A DNA stretch of 64,000 bases, taken from positions 1 through 64,000 of IMG/VR virus record IMGVR_UViG_3300028394_000072; one strand, given 5' to 3'. Positions within the stretch are counted from its first letter, which is position 1. Each line of letters begins with the position of its first letter. This document shows positions 47,996 to 55,763 of the stretch, in pieces. Under the pieces are notes generated by a model. It saw nothing but the letters and a program-made list of their open reading frames with translations, had not been told where the DNA came from and ran no database searches. The position numbers were made by a program, and so were the translations under genes. The DNA comes from a virus.

Positions 47996-49750
47996 TTAGA
48001 TCCTTCTAGAATCTGGTCTAAATGGTTGATCTATTGCTGAAACTGTTAACGGTCCTTCAAGAAGTCCTGCTATTCTGGTAAGTGCATTTTTTATATCCTG
48101 CATATCACTATTACTTCCTAATCCATTATTACCAGATGCTGGTGTTTCTGATTTTTTATCGGTTCCAGATTTATCTGCAGCTGATTTCATTAAATCTGCG
48201 GATGGCTTTGTTTCTGCTGCCTTTGTTTCCTCTGGTGCTTCCTTATCTTTAGCTGCTTCTTTCTTTGCTAAAGGGTTAAGCTTTTTAACGTTATTTACTA
48301 AAGAAGGTGTTTCACCTATTTTAGATGCTGCCGAGGTTTCAGTAATCTTTTTACCGAGATCAGTTTTAGTTTCTTCCTTCTTTGAAAAGACCCCCTTTAA
48401 TCCACCTTTCTTATCTATAACCCCTTTAAGAGCTCCGAGACCTTTTTTAGCAAATGGACTTGCAGCGCCAAGACTTTCCGTTGCTTTATCTGCAGCGGAA
48501 AATAAAGCATCCTCTGCGCCTCCTCCTATTTTAGAAAGTAACGAAGATACTTTAGTCTCTTTCTTAACATCCTCTGCGCCTCCTCCTATTTTAGAAAGTA
48601 GCGAAGATCCTTTAGTCTCTTTCTTAGGACCTTCCTCAGCACTCTTTTCCTTTTTCCTCTTCTTAGGATTTACTACTTCTTCAGATTTTTTAAGTTCATC
48701 GGTTTTCTCTTTAGTTCCAGAGTCTAGAGTATCCGGTAGATTTTCTAATTTAGAATCGCTCTTATCCGATTTACCTAAGACTTGCTCTGCTGATTTATCC
48801 TCCGATTTTTCCTTGCTAATAAGTGATTGCGTAGCTAGAAGTTTAGCTTTAGCTACCGCTAGCGAATTATAATAATCTTTATCCTTAGATAAATTCTTTA
48901 ATATAGCGACCCATGTATTACTCCTATTATTTAGATCCTCCCCACTCAATTTATTTTTTATCTCGAGATCTAAAGCCTCTTTCTCAATCTTAGTAATCTC
49001 ACCATCTATTCCATCCTTTCCTTTACCGATTAACGAATATAGGGTTTCTACGATCTCACCTGTAGATTTTCTTGAATTATCGTCTTTAGCATTATCCTGA
49101 GCTTCTTCATACTTCTCAAGCAATCCACTTAAATTCATATTTATGCCCTCGGAATCTATTAATCCCGGATCACTTGGATTACCAAAAAAGTTTAGACTAC
49201 CTTCTTTGCTATTCTTTAAAAGAGAACTAAACTCGGGAACGTTTTTTAATCCTTCCATTAGATCCTTAACGTTAATTGGGATAACACCAGCACCCTTTGG
49301 TAACTTAACTACCTCCGGACCATTTTCACCAACCAAATATTTGCCTTCTTTCTTAGCAACCCCACCTTCCTGAAATGCTTTAATTATTCCCTTTAATCCC
49401 CCCGCGATATTACTGAAATCCTTATTTGGCCCTTCTCCGCCTTTAGAAACAGATCCTTTTGCCATTTCTGCTATTTTTCCCATAAGTGGGCCTTTCTCGC
49501 CAAGTAGTCCACTGATAGCTTTGGTAAGATCCTTTATTGCTCCTTCACCCTTCTCACTTTCTTTAGGATTAGCCGTAGAAGCCTTATTAGAGGTCGTAGC
49601 TGACTCCTTTTCGCTTTTTGTAGATTTATCCGTTGATGATATAAGGGACTCTGTAGCGGAAGTATTTTTCTTAATAGACTCAGCTAGAGAATTTATATTC
49701 CTGCCAAGGTCGGCTATTTGGGAAAATAATTTTTGATTAGGATCTGCCAT
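47996..49750 (-). CDS. Tape-measure-like tail protein
   Basis: A 584-aa, Lys/Ser/Gly-rich protein. The segment FQEGGVAKKEGKYLVGENGP then EVVKLPKGAGVIPI (about residues 127-160) is a module common in phage tape-measure proteins. Low-complexity helical and Lys/Glu-rich regions follow, with a near-perfect 20-residue duplication near residue 390. T4 gp29, the tape measure, is 590 aa, so the length fits. It follows the tube and gp26/51 genes, the usual tube-chaperone-tape order. Few membrane-type segments are present, so another baseplate-hub role is not excluded. Confidence 0.6.
   Translation of the reverse strand: MADPNQKLFSQIADLGRNINSLAESIKKNTSATESLISSTDKSTKSEKESATTSNKASTANPKESEKGEGAIKDLTKAISGLLGEKGPLMGKIAEMAKGSVSKGGEGPNKDFSNIAGGLKGIIKAFQEGGVAKKEGKYLVGENGPEVVKLPKGAGVIPINVKDLMEGLKNVPEFSSLLKNSKEGSLNFFGNPSDPGLIDSEGINMNLSGLLEKYEEAQDNAKDDNSRKSTGEIVETLYSLIGKGKDGIDGEITKIEKEALDLEIKNKLSGEDLNNRSNTWVAILKNLSKDKDYYNSLAVAKAKLLATQSLISKEKSEDKSAEQVLGKSDKSDSKLENLPDTLDSGTKEKTDELKKSEEVVNPKKRKKEKSAEEGPKKETKGSSLLSKIGGGAEDVKKETKVSSLLSKIGGGAEDALFSAADKATESLGAASPFAKKGLGALKGVIDKKGGLKGVFSKKEETKTDLGKKITETSAASKIGETPSLVNNVKKLNPLAKKEAAKDKEAPEETKAAETKPSADLMKSAADKSGTDKKSETPASGNNGLGSNSDMQDIKNALTRIAGLLEGPLTVSAIDQPFRPDSRRI
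48508..48627 (-). repeat. Two tandem 60-bp repeats in the tape-measure-like gene
   Basis: Two adjacent 60-bp copies (48508-48567, 48568-48627) differ at only a few bases and code for the 20-residue unit KKETKVSSLLSKIGGGAEDV twice. The near identity indicates a recent duplication. Confidence 0.9.
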
Positions 49751-49788
49751 TTAATTTGGTTATTATCTCTATATATTTCTTAATAAGA

Positions 49789-50022
49789 TTACTTACCAAA
49801 ACTAAACAACTCTTTGACCCCGCTTTTAGCTTTCGCCTCTGCATTTTCAACTTCTATGGCATCATTGAGCTTATCTATCCATATCTGATATTCGTAGAAA
49901 GGTATGCTTTCTATCCAATCAGGATCCAGACTATGCTCCTTCCATAATCTAAACTTGATATCAAAGAAGTTCTCTAAAGATATCTGAAATAACGAAAAGA
50001 GATCTGATCCCGTAGGGAAAGT
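49789..50022 (-). CDS. gp51-like frame reached by frameshift from the gp26-like gene
   Basis: An open frame of 77 codons in the +1 (equivalent to -2) frame overlaps the last ~60 bases of the gp26-like gene and ends at TAA 49789-49791. It has no ATG or GTG and only a very late TTG. The product, FRLWKEHSLDPDWIESIPFY followed by EYQIWIDKLN, resembles gp51-type chaperone sequence. Two shift sites are visible: CCC_T (50014-50017) for a +1 slip, and CTT_TTC in TCTCTTTTC (49994-49999), where both tRNAs can re-pair two bases back. The fused protein would be a G/GT-type tail assembly chaperone. A sequencing indel would explain it equally. Confidence 0.7.
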   Translation of the reverse strand, partial: TFPTGSDLFSLFQISLENFFDIKFRLWKEHSLDPDWIESIPFYEYQIWIDKLNDAIEVENAEAKAKSGVKELFSFGK

Positions 50023-51058
50023 TTATTCTAGCGGTGACCTCCATATCACCGCATACTGGGCACTTTTGTTTTACCTCTAGCTTCGTTCCCACTTTGATTT
50101 TCTGAGCAAGCTCAAAATACAAGCTAAATTCTTCTTTGGTCCAATAATCGCTTTCTCTCATTCTGGAAAGGATCCTTTGGAAATTTAGATCCCTCCATTC
50201 GCTAAACATGAAAGGCGCTATATCAAGAAATCCATCATCAATATCAATATTTTTCTTAGCACATTCTGTTATGAATGAAGTTATTTCCTGGGTTACCCCT
50301 ATACTAGGAATGTATAGTTCAACAGTCTTATCAAGTTTTTTAATGGTAAAAACAAAACCTCTGGTCTCTTCACTATAATACTTAGCAATATTTTCGTCAA
50401 GTTCATAAGAACTTAGTACGCCAGTTCTGAGTTCTATACCTTCATTGAAGGGACATTCTGGTGTTTGGTTGCATGATTTTTGCGGCTTAAGGATAATAGA
50501 GTTCTCGCCTTTAACGAACGTAAGATCTCTAATAGCCATGATTATAAAGAATCTATCTTCTTGCTTAAGATCTTTATAAGAAACCACCCCTTCTCCCGAA
50601 AATTCCATCCGAGAGCATCGATCTATTATGTGAGTTAATTTTTCCTCTATGTCCAATTGATCATCTTCATCGATTGTGGAGAAATGTCTTATCTCTCTAA
50701 CCTCAGCAGCTCTAATAGCAATTTTAGTTCCGTCCGGATAATATTTACCTTCCGATGGTAATATCCCAACCGGTATATTTTTCCAACCCATCTCTAATGA
50801 TATAGGTTTATTTACACTTTGAGCTTTACCTAAGGAAGCTAATTGTTGATCATATTGTATCTGATCGATCTTTGGTTGAACCGGTTGGGGAATAGCCTGC
50901 TGAACTTGTTGTTGAATTTGTTCAGTTCTAGCGGATAGCTCCTGTACCTGCGACACCACATTGGTTTCCTTTGCAATAGGCTGGGGATCATCATATTCTA
51001 TACCCCCCGCAATTTCCTTTCTCTTAAGAATCTCTTCTGGTGAAATATTATTATCCAT
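49961..51058 (-). CDS. gp26-like baseplate hub / tail assembly chaperone
   Basis: A 365-aa protein. Residues about 20-75 are Gln-rich. The main domain has GILPSEGKYYPDGTKIAIRA, REIRHFSTID, LTHIIDRCSR, QEDRFFIIMAIRDLTF and CNQTPECPF, then a CPVCGD zinc-type pair near residue 338; this is the T4 gp26 (PF12322-type) layout. T4 gp26 is about 208 aa. It lies between the tail tube and tape-measure genes, where tail assembly chaperones are normally found. A GTTATATAA variant of the late motif lies about 20 bases upstream. The zero frame stops at 49961; a frameshifted, longer product is likely. Confidence 0.75.
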   Translation of the reverse strand: MDNNISPEEILKRKEIAGGIEYDDPQPIAKETNVVSQVQELSARTEQIQQQVQQAIPQPVQPKIDQIQYDQQLASLGKAQSVNKPISLEMGWKNIPVGILPSEGKYYPDGTKIAIRAAEVREIRHFSTIDEDDQLDIEEKLTHIIDRCSRMEFSGEGVVSYKDLKQEDRFFIIMAIRDLTFVKGENSIILKPQKSCNQTPECPFNEGIELRTGVLSSYELDENIAKYYSEETRGFVFTIKKLDKTVELYIPSIGVTQEITSFITECAKKNIDIDDGFLDIAPFMFSEWRDLNFQRILSRMRESDYWTKEEFSLYFELAQKIKVGTKLEVKQKCPVCGDMEVTARINFPYGIRSLFVISDIFRELL

Positions 51059-51095
51059 TATTTAATCGTTTTTCTTATTATATAACAAAAAACAA

Positions 51096-51124
51096 AAAAG
51101 GAGACAAATTAATCGTCCCCTTTT
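51096..51124 (-). terminator. Intrinsic terminator after tail-tube genes
   Basis: AAAAGGAGAC (51096-51105) pairs with GTCCCCTTTT (51115-51124) with one mismatch; on leftward reading a T-rich run follows. It lies 23 bases past the stop of the second tube gene. Confidence 0.85.
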
Positions 51125-51146
51125 GCATTTAATTTAAAATATATTA

Positions 51147-51722
51147 TTACATAAACAAATCTTCCCAGTAATCACATATCCATGATGTGGTTACAGTGTA
51201 GATAGCTGGATTTTCGTAATCTAACTGCATATCATTAATGGCAGTACTGATAAAGCAAGAAGGTATTCTAATTCTTCTAAAAACATCCCCTCTTTTATTA
51301 AATATCGAGATAACCATAGAACCAACATAATCGCTTTTAATACCCATCGCACCTGTTAGTGGATTGTATATTAAGTCGCTCCATTGTCTAAGTATCTTAT
51401 AAACACTCATTGAATTTACGTCATTTAAGTTAACCTCAAATTCCATACTTAATGTCATATCACTAGTAGTAGGCTCACCTGCAGCATATCTTCTTTGAGC
51501 AAACTTATAAGTTTGTTCAACGTTCCCGTTTGCTAAAATATCTACGGCCAAACCAGTTATAGATTTAACCTGCTGAGCTAAAATTGATTCCCCTTTAAAA
51601 GTCGTGCTAGCATCTACTATTCCCGACGGTGGCGTGATCAAAACCTCAAATTGGTTAAGATATACCGGTTCGTAGTTGTTTATCGCGGCTTTAGAGTTTG
51701 TATAATGTGGTAAACCTGCCAT
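51147..51722 (-). CDS. Tail tube protein, copy 2 (gp19-like)
   Basis: A 191-aa protein of the T4 gp19 family. It shares with copy 1 the start MAGLPHYTNSKAAINNYEPV, the YLNQFEVLITPP strand, YKFAQRRYAAGEP, FEVNLNDVNSM, RQWSDLIYNPLTGAMGIKSD and FNKRGDVFRRI. T4 gp19 is 163 aa and stacks in hexameric rings inside the sheath. It lies 16 bases downstream of copy 1, directly before the terminator. Both copies keep all conserved blocks, so a mixed tube or specialised end ring is possible. Confidence 0.9.
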   Translation of the reverse strand: MAGLPHYTNSKAAINNYEPVYLNQFEVLITPPSGIVDASTTFKGESILAQQVKSITGLAVDILANGNVEQTYKFAQRRYAAGEPTTSDMTLSMEFEVNLNDVNSMSVYKILRQWSDLIYNPLTGAMGIKSDYVGSMVISIFNKRGDVFRRIRIPSCFISTAINDMQLDYENPAIYTVTTSWICDYWEDLFM

Positions 51723-51738
51723 TTATTTTTTTATTTTT

Positions 51739-52293
51739 TTATAAGAATAAATCATCCCAGTAATCAACTGCCCAAGTCATATCATCTATTTTAAATATAT
51801 CAGTTGAGGTGTAATTAAGATTCATTTCACTTATTGCCTTAGTGGGATAGCAGTCTCTGCATGTTATTCTTCTGAAAACGTCTCCTTGTTTATTAAAGAT
51901 AGAAACTACGATAGTACCTGTATAGTCATTCTTAAGACCCATTGCTCCTGTTAATGGATTATAGATCAAATCACTCCATTGTCTCAATGTTTTAAAAACG
52001 TACATTGAGTTGTCGTCATTTAAGTTTACTGTGAAGCTTAAACTTAAATCCAGATAGGTATTATCAGGTTTAGCTCCAGCATAATTTCTTTTAGCAAACT
52101 TATACTTTTGAGTAACTAGTCCTGGGTTTTTATCTAAGGTAAGTCCACCAACCTTTGACACGTGCTGAAGAAGTATCTCTCCACCAGCAACAGCAGAAGG
52201 AGGTATAATAGTAACCTCAAACTGGTTCAGATAAACAGGTTCGTATTTGTTTATTGCTGATAATGAATTTTGATAATGTGATAGTCCTGCCAT
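51739..52293 (-). CDS. Tail tube protein, copy 1 (gp19-like)
   Basis: A 184-aa protein of the T4 gp19 family, with MAGLSHYQNSLSAINKYEPV, YLNQFEVTIIPP, KYKFAKRNYAGAKP, LSFTVNLNDDNSMYV, RQWSDLIYNPLTGAMGLKND and FNKQGDVFRRI. It lies 46 bases after the sheath stop, matching the T4 order 18-19. It is similar in nearly every block to copy 2; copy 2 has an insertion after the first strand pair (STTFKGES). This is likely the main tube subunit because of its position, though that is inference. Confidence 0.92.
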   Translation of the reverse strand: MAGLSHYQNSLSAINKYEPVYLNQFEVTIIPPSAVAGGEILLQHVSKVGGLTLDKNPGLVTQKYKFAKRNYAGAKPDNTYLDLSLSFTVNLNDDNSMYVFKTLRQWSDLIYNPLTGAMGLKNDYTGTIVVSIFNKQGDVFRRITCRDCYPTKAISEMNLNYTSTDIFKIDDMTWAVDYWDDLFL

Positions 52294-52339
52294 ATTCAGT
52301 TTATATTTATCTTAGTTGCCTAAAAGGCTCCAATTCGCA

Positions 52340-55300
52340 TTATACGAATTGAATAAAGCCTCCCGCTGCTATACCACCTGTTCTGGTAACAGTAATTCTA
52401 TTTATGAACTTCTGTATACCTCTAGCAGGTTCGATGATAACGTCTATGATTCCCATATTCATATCAATGATTGCTGGAGTGTTATTAGAAGCATCCATAA
52501 CAGTTTGGTAGTTGTATATTCCACCGCCTGCTCTAACGCCATCTAGGTAGTTATCAACTAATGTTTTAATTTCAAGTCTAATTGAATCGTCATTAAAATC
52601 AAATAGGTAGTTAGAAAGAATTGACTGAACGTCTGTTTCGATACTTATTAAAAGGTCTCTTACGTGAACTAAGTTGAATGCAGAGTTAACTTGTTGATAA
52701 GCAGTTTGGTTACCAAAGATAACTACCCCAATCCCTCTTCTTTTGATGATCGGGTTAATACCGAATGGTTCAAGATTTCCTCTGTCCTCATCGGTAAAGT
52801 CATATTCAACACCCACGATATTACCGCCTCCGCTTAGTATACCTCTTTTTTGACCTGCGATAATTGCATAAGGTTCTCCAGTAGCAAATTTTCTAACAAA
52901 GTTATTAGATACCATAGCAGCTGGTGGTACGTTTATATTTCTATTAGATTCTCTGATAGTGATATAAGGAGCGTAGAATGCAGCAAATTTAGATCCCTCT
53001 GCTTCACTAGGTAAACTGAAAGTATATGAAGGATTTAAAGATAGGTTACCCCCGTCAGCTATATAAGCAGTATTTAAACTTGGATAAGGATTAACAGCTG
53101 TAGGTGCGTTGGTAAATCTAGGATCCGTACTCTTCTGAAACTGTTCCATAGAAGGCGCATTGATAAGAGCAAGCGATTGCTGTCTAATCATTGCTAATCT
53201 ACTTAATTGATATTTAGAGTTAGGTAAAATTTGTCCAGAGAATGTATCTACTACGTATCTGAATGATATAACGTCCTTAGAAGCTAATGTCTGAGCAATA
53301 TTTGTATCATACATAACATCTAGTATGGTAGAAACCCTAGCATCAGTTCCGTTAGGTCTATGTGATTCTTTCATGGTAAATCCAGAGAGATAAGTGAAAT
53401 CAAAAGATCTTGTAAATTGAGATATCGATGAGAATTTCTGAACTCTTGACATATTACCATTTCCTGAATAATAAAGAACTGGTCTAGCACATGTTGCTTT
53501 ATAGGTTCCTGATGTAGTCGTAGAAGCAACTTTAGTGATCTTAGCTAATCTGCTTTGTTGATTGCCTGTTTCAGGTACGCAGATGTCAAGGTCAGTACAT
53601 ACTACCAAATCTCCAACCGACATAGGTACGTTTCCGTTTGCATCTTCTGTTATGTAGAATGATGTTGTGTCTATTCTAGTACAATCTACGAATTCATTAA
53701 TCGATCCCTCTTGAGAAATTATATCGAATTTTTGCGATGATACCGCAGTACCGATATTATCAGAAGCATATGTTGCAGCGAATAATGCTATGTTATTTAT
53801 AGTATTACCAGCTAAAGAAACGTTTGTGTGGGATCTTGTGTTAACGTAGTTGAATTGATCCCTATCTACTGTGTTTTCGAAAGTAAGGTAATTTACGCTT
53901 GTTCCCGCAGAGTTTAGCCAAATAATATCTCCGTCCATTATTTCGGTATATTTAACATTCTGGAATAATGTTGATGCGTTATAAGCTTGGAGAACTCTTG
54001 AGGTTCCAGTTGTAGCATTCGGACCGGTTACCCCATTAGGCGTAGGTACGTTGCTAACTAAATCTAGATAATCTGAATTACCGAATTGATAAGCGCTAGT
54101 GTAAAAAGGTTTAGCACTTCCTGAAGCTCCTGTATTATATGAGGTTACCTTATAAACAGGAGATACTGTTATACCTTGAGATCTATAGTAAGATGTATCT
54201 AATGGATGGCTAAAGAATATTCTAAGCTCGTTATTAACGTCTTTAGTTCCAGTAACTTTAAGTTTAACCAAATCATGTAAAGAGAATTGGTTGATTAATG
54301 CTCCAGTTGCACCGGAGATACCTTCAACTATACCCATTATGTATTTCTGGTCATCCGAAGAGTTAACAGTTAAGAAAGATTTTAGCTCATTCTTCTGTGT
54401 TGCATTTAATAAATAACCCGCAGTTCCACCTGTTCCTGATGTTTGGAGATAATGTAATCCCGCGTCATAAGCAGAAGAATCGTAAGGAGCAAAAGCTTGG
54501 TAAACAACTCCTGCTGTTGTACCTGCGTTGATTGCGAATAAAGTACCTGCTTTCATACCGGATGTGTATCCAGTAGCTCCTGTAGGACCCGCAAATCCAC
54601 CAGCTCCAGTAACACCTATTACATTTTGTGTGTAAAGGTAATCTGCAACTAATGCCTGGTCATAACTTAGGAAGTTAATTGTAGGATTAGCTAAATCCCT
54701 GTCTCCCGATAATTCATCAATCAGGTGATTACCTACTAAATCTATTGTGTATGGATTAGTACAAATATTATCAAATGCTTCTTCGTCAATAGCACAGAAT
54801 AAACCTGTTGCTGGCGAATTAGAATTTACTAAGGTTTGTATGTATTGATTAACACCATTAAGATCCACGAAGTCTGGAATTATACATCCTGTTACTGAGG
54901 TAACTATATTAACATCCTGTTGGCTAAGGAATGAATCAATTTGGCTTTTTATGAATCCGTTATTAGTAAAGTAGCTAGACCATTTTGGATCTAAAGCTAA
55001 AGCTGCATAATTTGTCCAATCCCCAGATACTGCTATTACATCAATGAAATAATCTGAAATATAGTCGTAAGGGTGCATGAAAGTAGGAACGTTATTAGCT
55101 CCATACCAATCTAGTGCAAAAATATCAAAACCTTTTAAAGGTTTTGAAGAGTCAGTAGACTTTCTAGTAATCACACTGATAGGGGTTTTACCCAAGTTAG
55201 TTAAAGCAAATAGCTTTCCTGTGTCAGGTGTACTTAATGTAGCTAAGAAATATTTTGTATCTGCGTACCAGAATCTTTCTTTATTATAGTAAGATGAATA

Positions 55301-55690
55301 TAACTCAGAAGTTACCACTCCGTTATATTGCTCGGTATCAAGAGAGTATGCTCTATATGTAACCTCATCTGCACTTCCAGTATCTGTGTCATTATTAAGC
55401 TTCAATAAATTTAAACCGAAAACCGGTCCAGTATTTAAACAGGTTAATATCGATCGGTGGAAGAAAGACCCCTTATTTTCTAAGGATCTATCAATGTCTC
55501 CAAACACAGAGATCATAGTAGTAGGATCAGGAATGTATACAGGAGTATTGAAAGGTCCCTTATTAGAGAAACCCACAACCAATCTAATCGTTTGAGATGT
55601 TAGGATAACGCTTTGTGACGCGTCGAATTCAAGAGTATAAACCCCTGAGGCTTTAAACTGTGAATAGTCTATTTTAACCTTATTTGCCAT
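52340..55690 (-). CDS. Tail sheath protein (gp18-like), enlarged
   Basis: A 1116-aa contractile sheath subunit. The N-terminal FKASGVYTLEFDASQSV and RLVVGFSNKGPFNTPVYIPD and the C-terminal third (SEAEGSKFAAFYAPYITIRE, NVPPAAMVSNNFV, RGIGVVIFGNQTAYQ, ARGIQKFINRITVTR) fit T4 gp18, whose 659 aa are much shorter. The extra ~450 residues lie in the middle and include a Gly/Thr-rich stretch with GPTGATG; they probably form surface domains on the outside of the tail. The late promoter at 55715-55740 precedes it. It is followed by the two tube genes, as in T4. Confidence 0.93.
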   Translation of the reverse strand: MANKVKIDYSQFKASGVYTLEFDASQSVILTSQTIRLVVGFSNKGPFNTPVYIPDPTTMISVFGDIDRSLENKGSFFHRSILTCLNTGPVFGLNLLKLNNDTDTGSADEVTYRAYSLDTEQYNGVVTSELYSSYYNKERFWYADTKYFLATLSTPDTGKLFALTNLGKTPISVITRKSTDSSKPLKGFDIFALDWYGANNVPTFMHPYDYISDYFIDVIAVSGDWTNYAALALDPKWSSYFTNNGFIKSQIDSFLSQQDVNIVTSVTGCIIPDFVDLNGVNQYIQTLVNSNSPATGLFCAIDEEAFDNICTNPYTIDLVGNHLIDELSGDRDLANPTINFLSYDQALVADYLYTQNVIGVTGAGGFAGPTGATGYTSGMKAGTLFAINAGTTAGVVYQAFAPYDSSAYDAGLHYLQTSGTGGTAGYLLNATQKNELKSFLTVNSSDDQKYIMGIVEGISGATGALINQFSLHDLVKLKVTGTKDVNNELRIFFSHPLDTSYYRSQGITVSPVYKVTSYNTGASGSAKPFYTSAYQFGNSDYLDLVSNVPTPNGVTGPNATTGTSRVLQAYNASTLFQNVKYTEIMDGDIIWLNSAGTSVNYLTFENTVDRDQFNYVNTRSHTNVSLAGNTINNIALFAATYASDNIGTAVSSQKFDIISQEGSINEFVDCTRIDTTSFYITEDANGNVPMSVGDLVVCTDLDICVPETGNQQSRLAKITKVASTTTSGTYKATCARPVLYYSGNGNMSRVQKFSSISQFTRSFDFTYLSGFTMKESHRPNGTDARVSTILDVMYDTNIAQTLASKDVISFRYVVDTFSGQILPNSKYQLSRLAMIRQQSLALINAPSMEQFQKSTDPRFTNAPTAVNPYPSLNTAYIADGGNLSLNPSYTFSLPSEAEGSKFAAFYAPYITIRESNRNINVPPAAMVSNNFVRKFATGEPYAIIAGQKRGILSGGGNIVGVEYDFTDEDRGNLEPFGINPIIKRRGIGVVIFGNQTAYQQVNSAFNLVHVRDLLISIETDVQSILSNYLFDFNDDSIRLEIKTLVDNYLDGVRAGGGIYNYQTVMDASNNTPAIIDMNMGIIDVIIEPARGIQKFINRITVTRTGGIAAGGFIQFV

Positions 55691-55714
55691 TATTTTTTAA
55701 GATATTTTTTGCTT

Positions 55715-55740
55715 CTTTACTATATATCGAAATAGAAAGT
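55715..55740 (-). promoter_or_regulatory. Putative late promoter (TTTCGATATATAGTAAAG)
   Basis: The minus-strand TTCGATATATAG motif lies about 36 bases before the sheath ATG at 55690, between the terminase C-terminal gene and the sheath. It would drive sheath and both tubes up to the terminator at 51096-51124. Confidence 0.5.
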
Positions 55741-55763
55741 AGAATATTAGATCAATTGAATCT

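Noticed and set aside
54530-54610. Collagen-like GPTGATG stretch as a separate fibre gene
   Set aside because: It is in frame inside the sheath gene with no break or start codon context.
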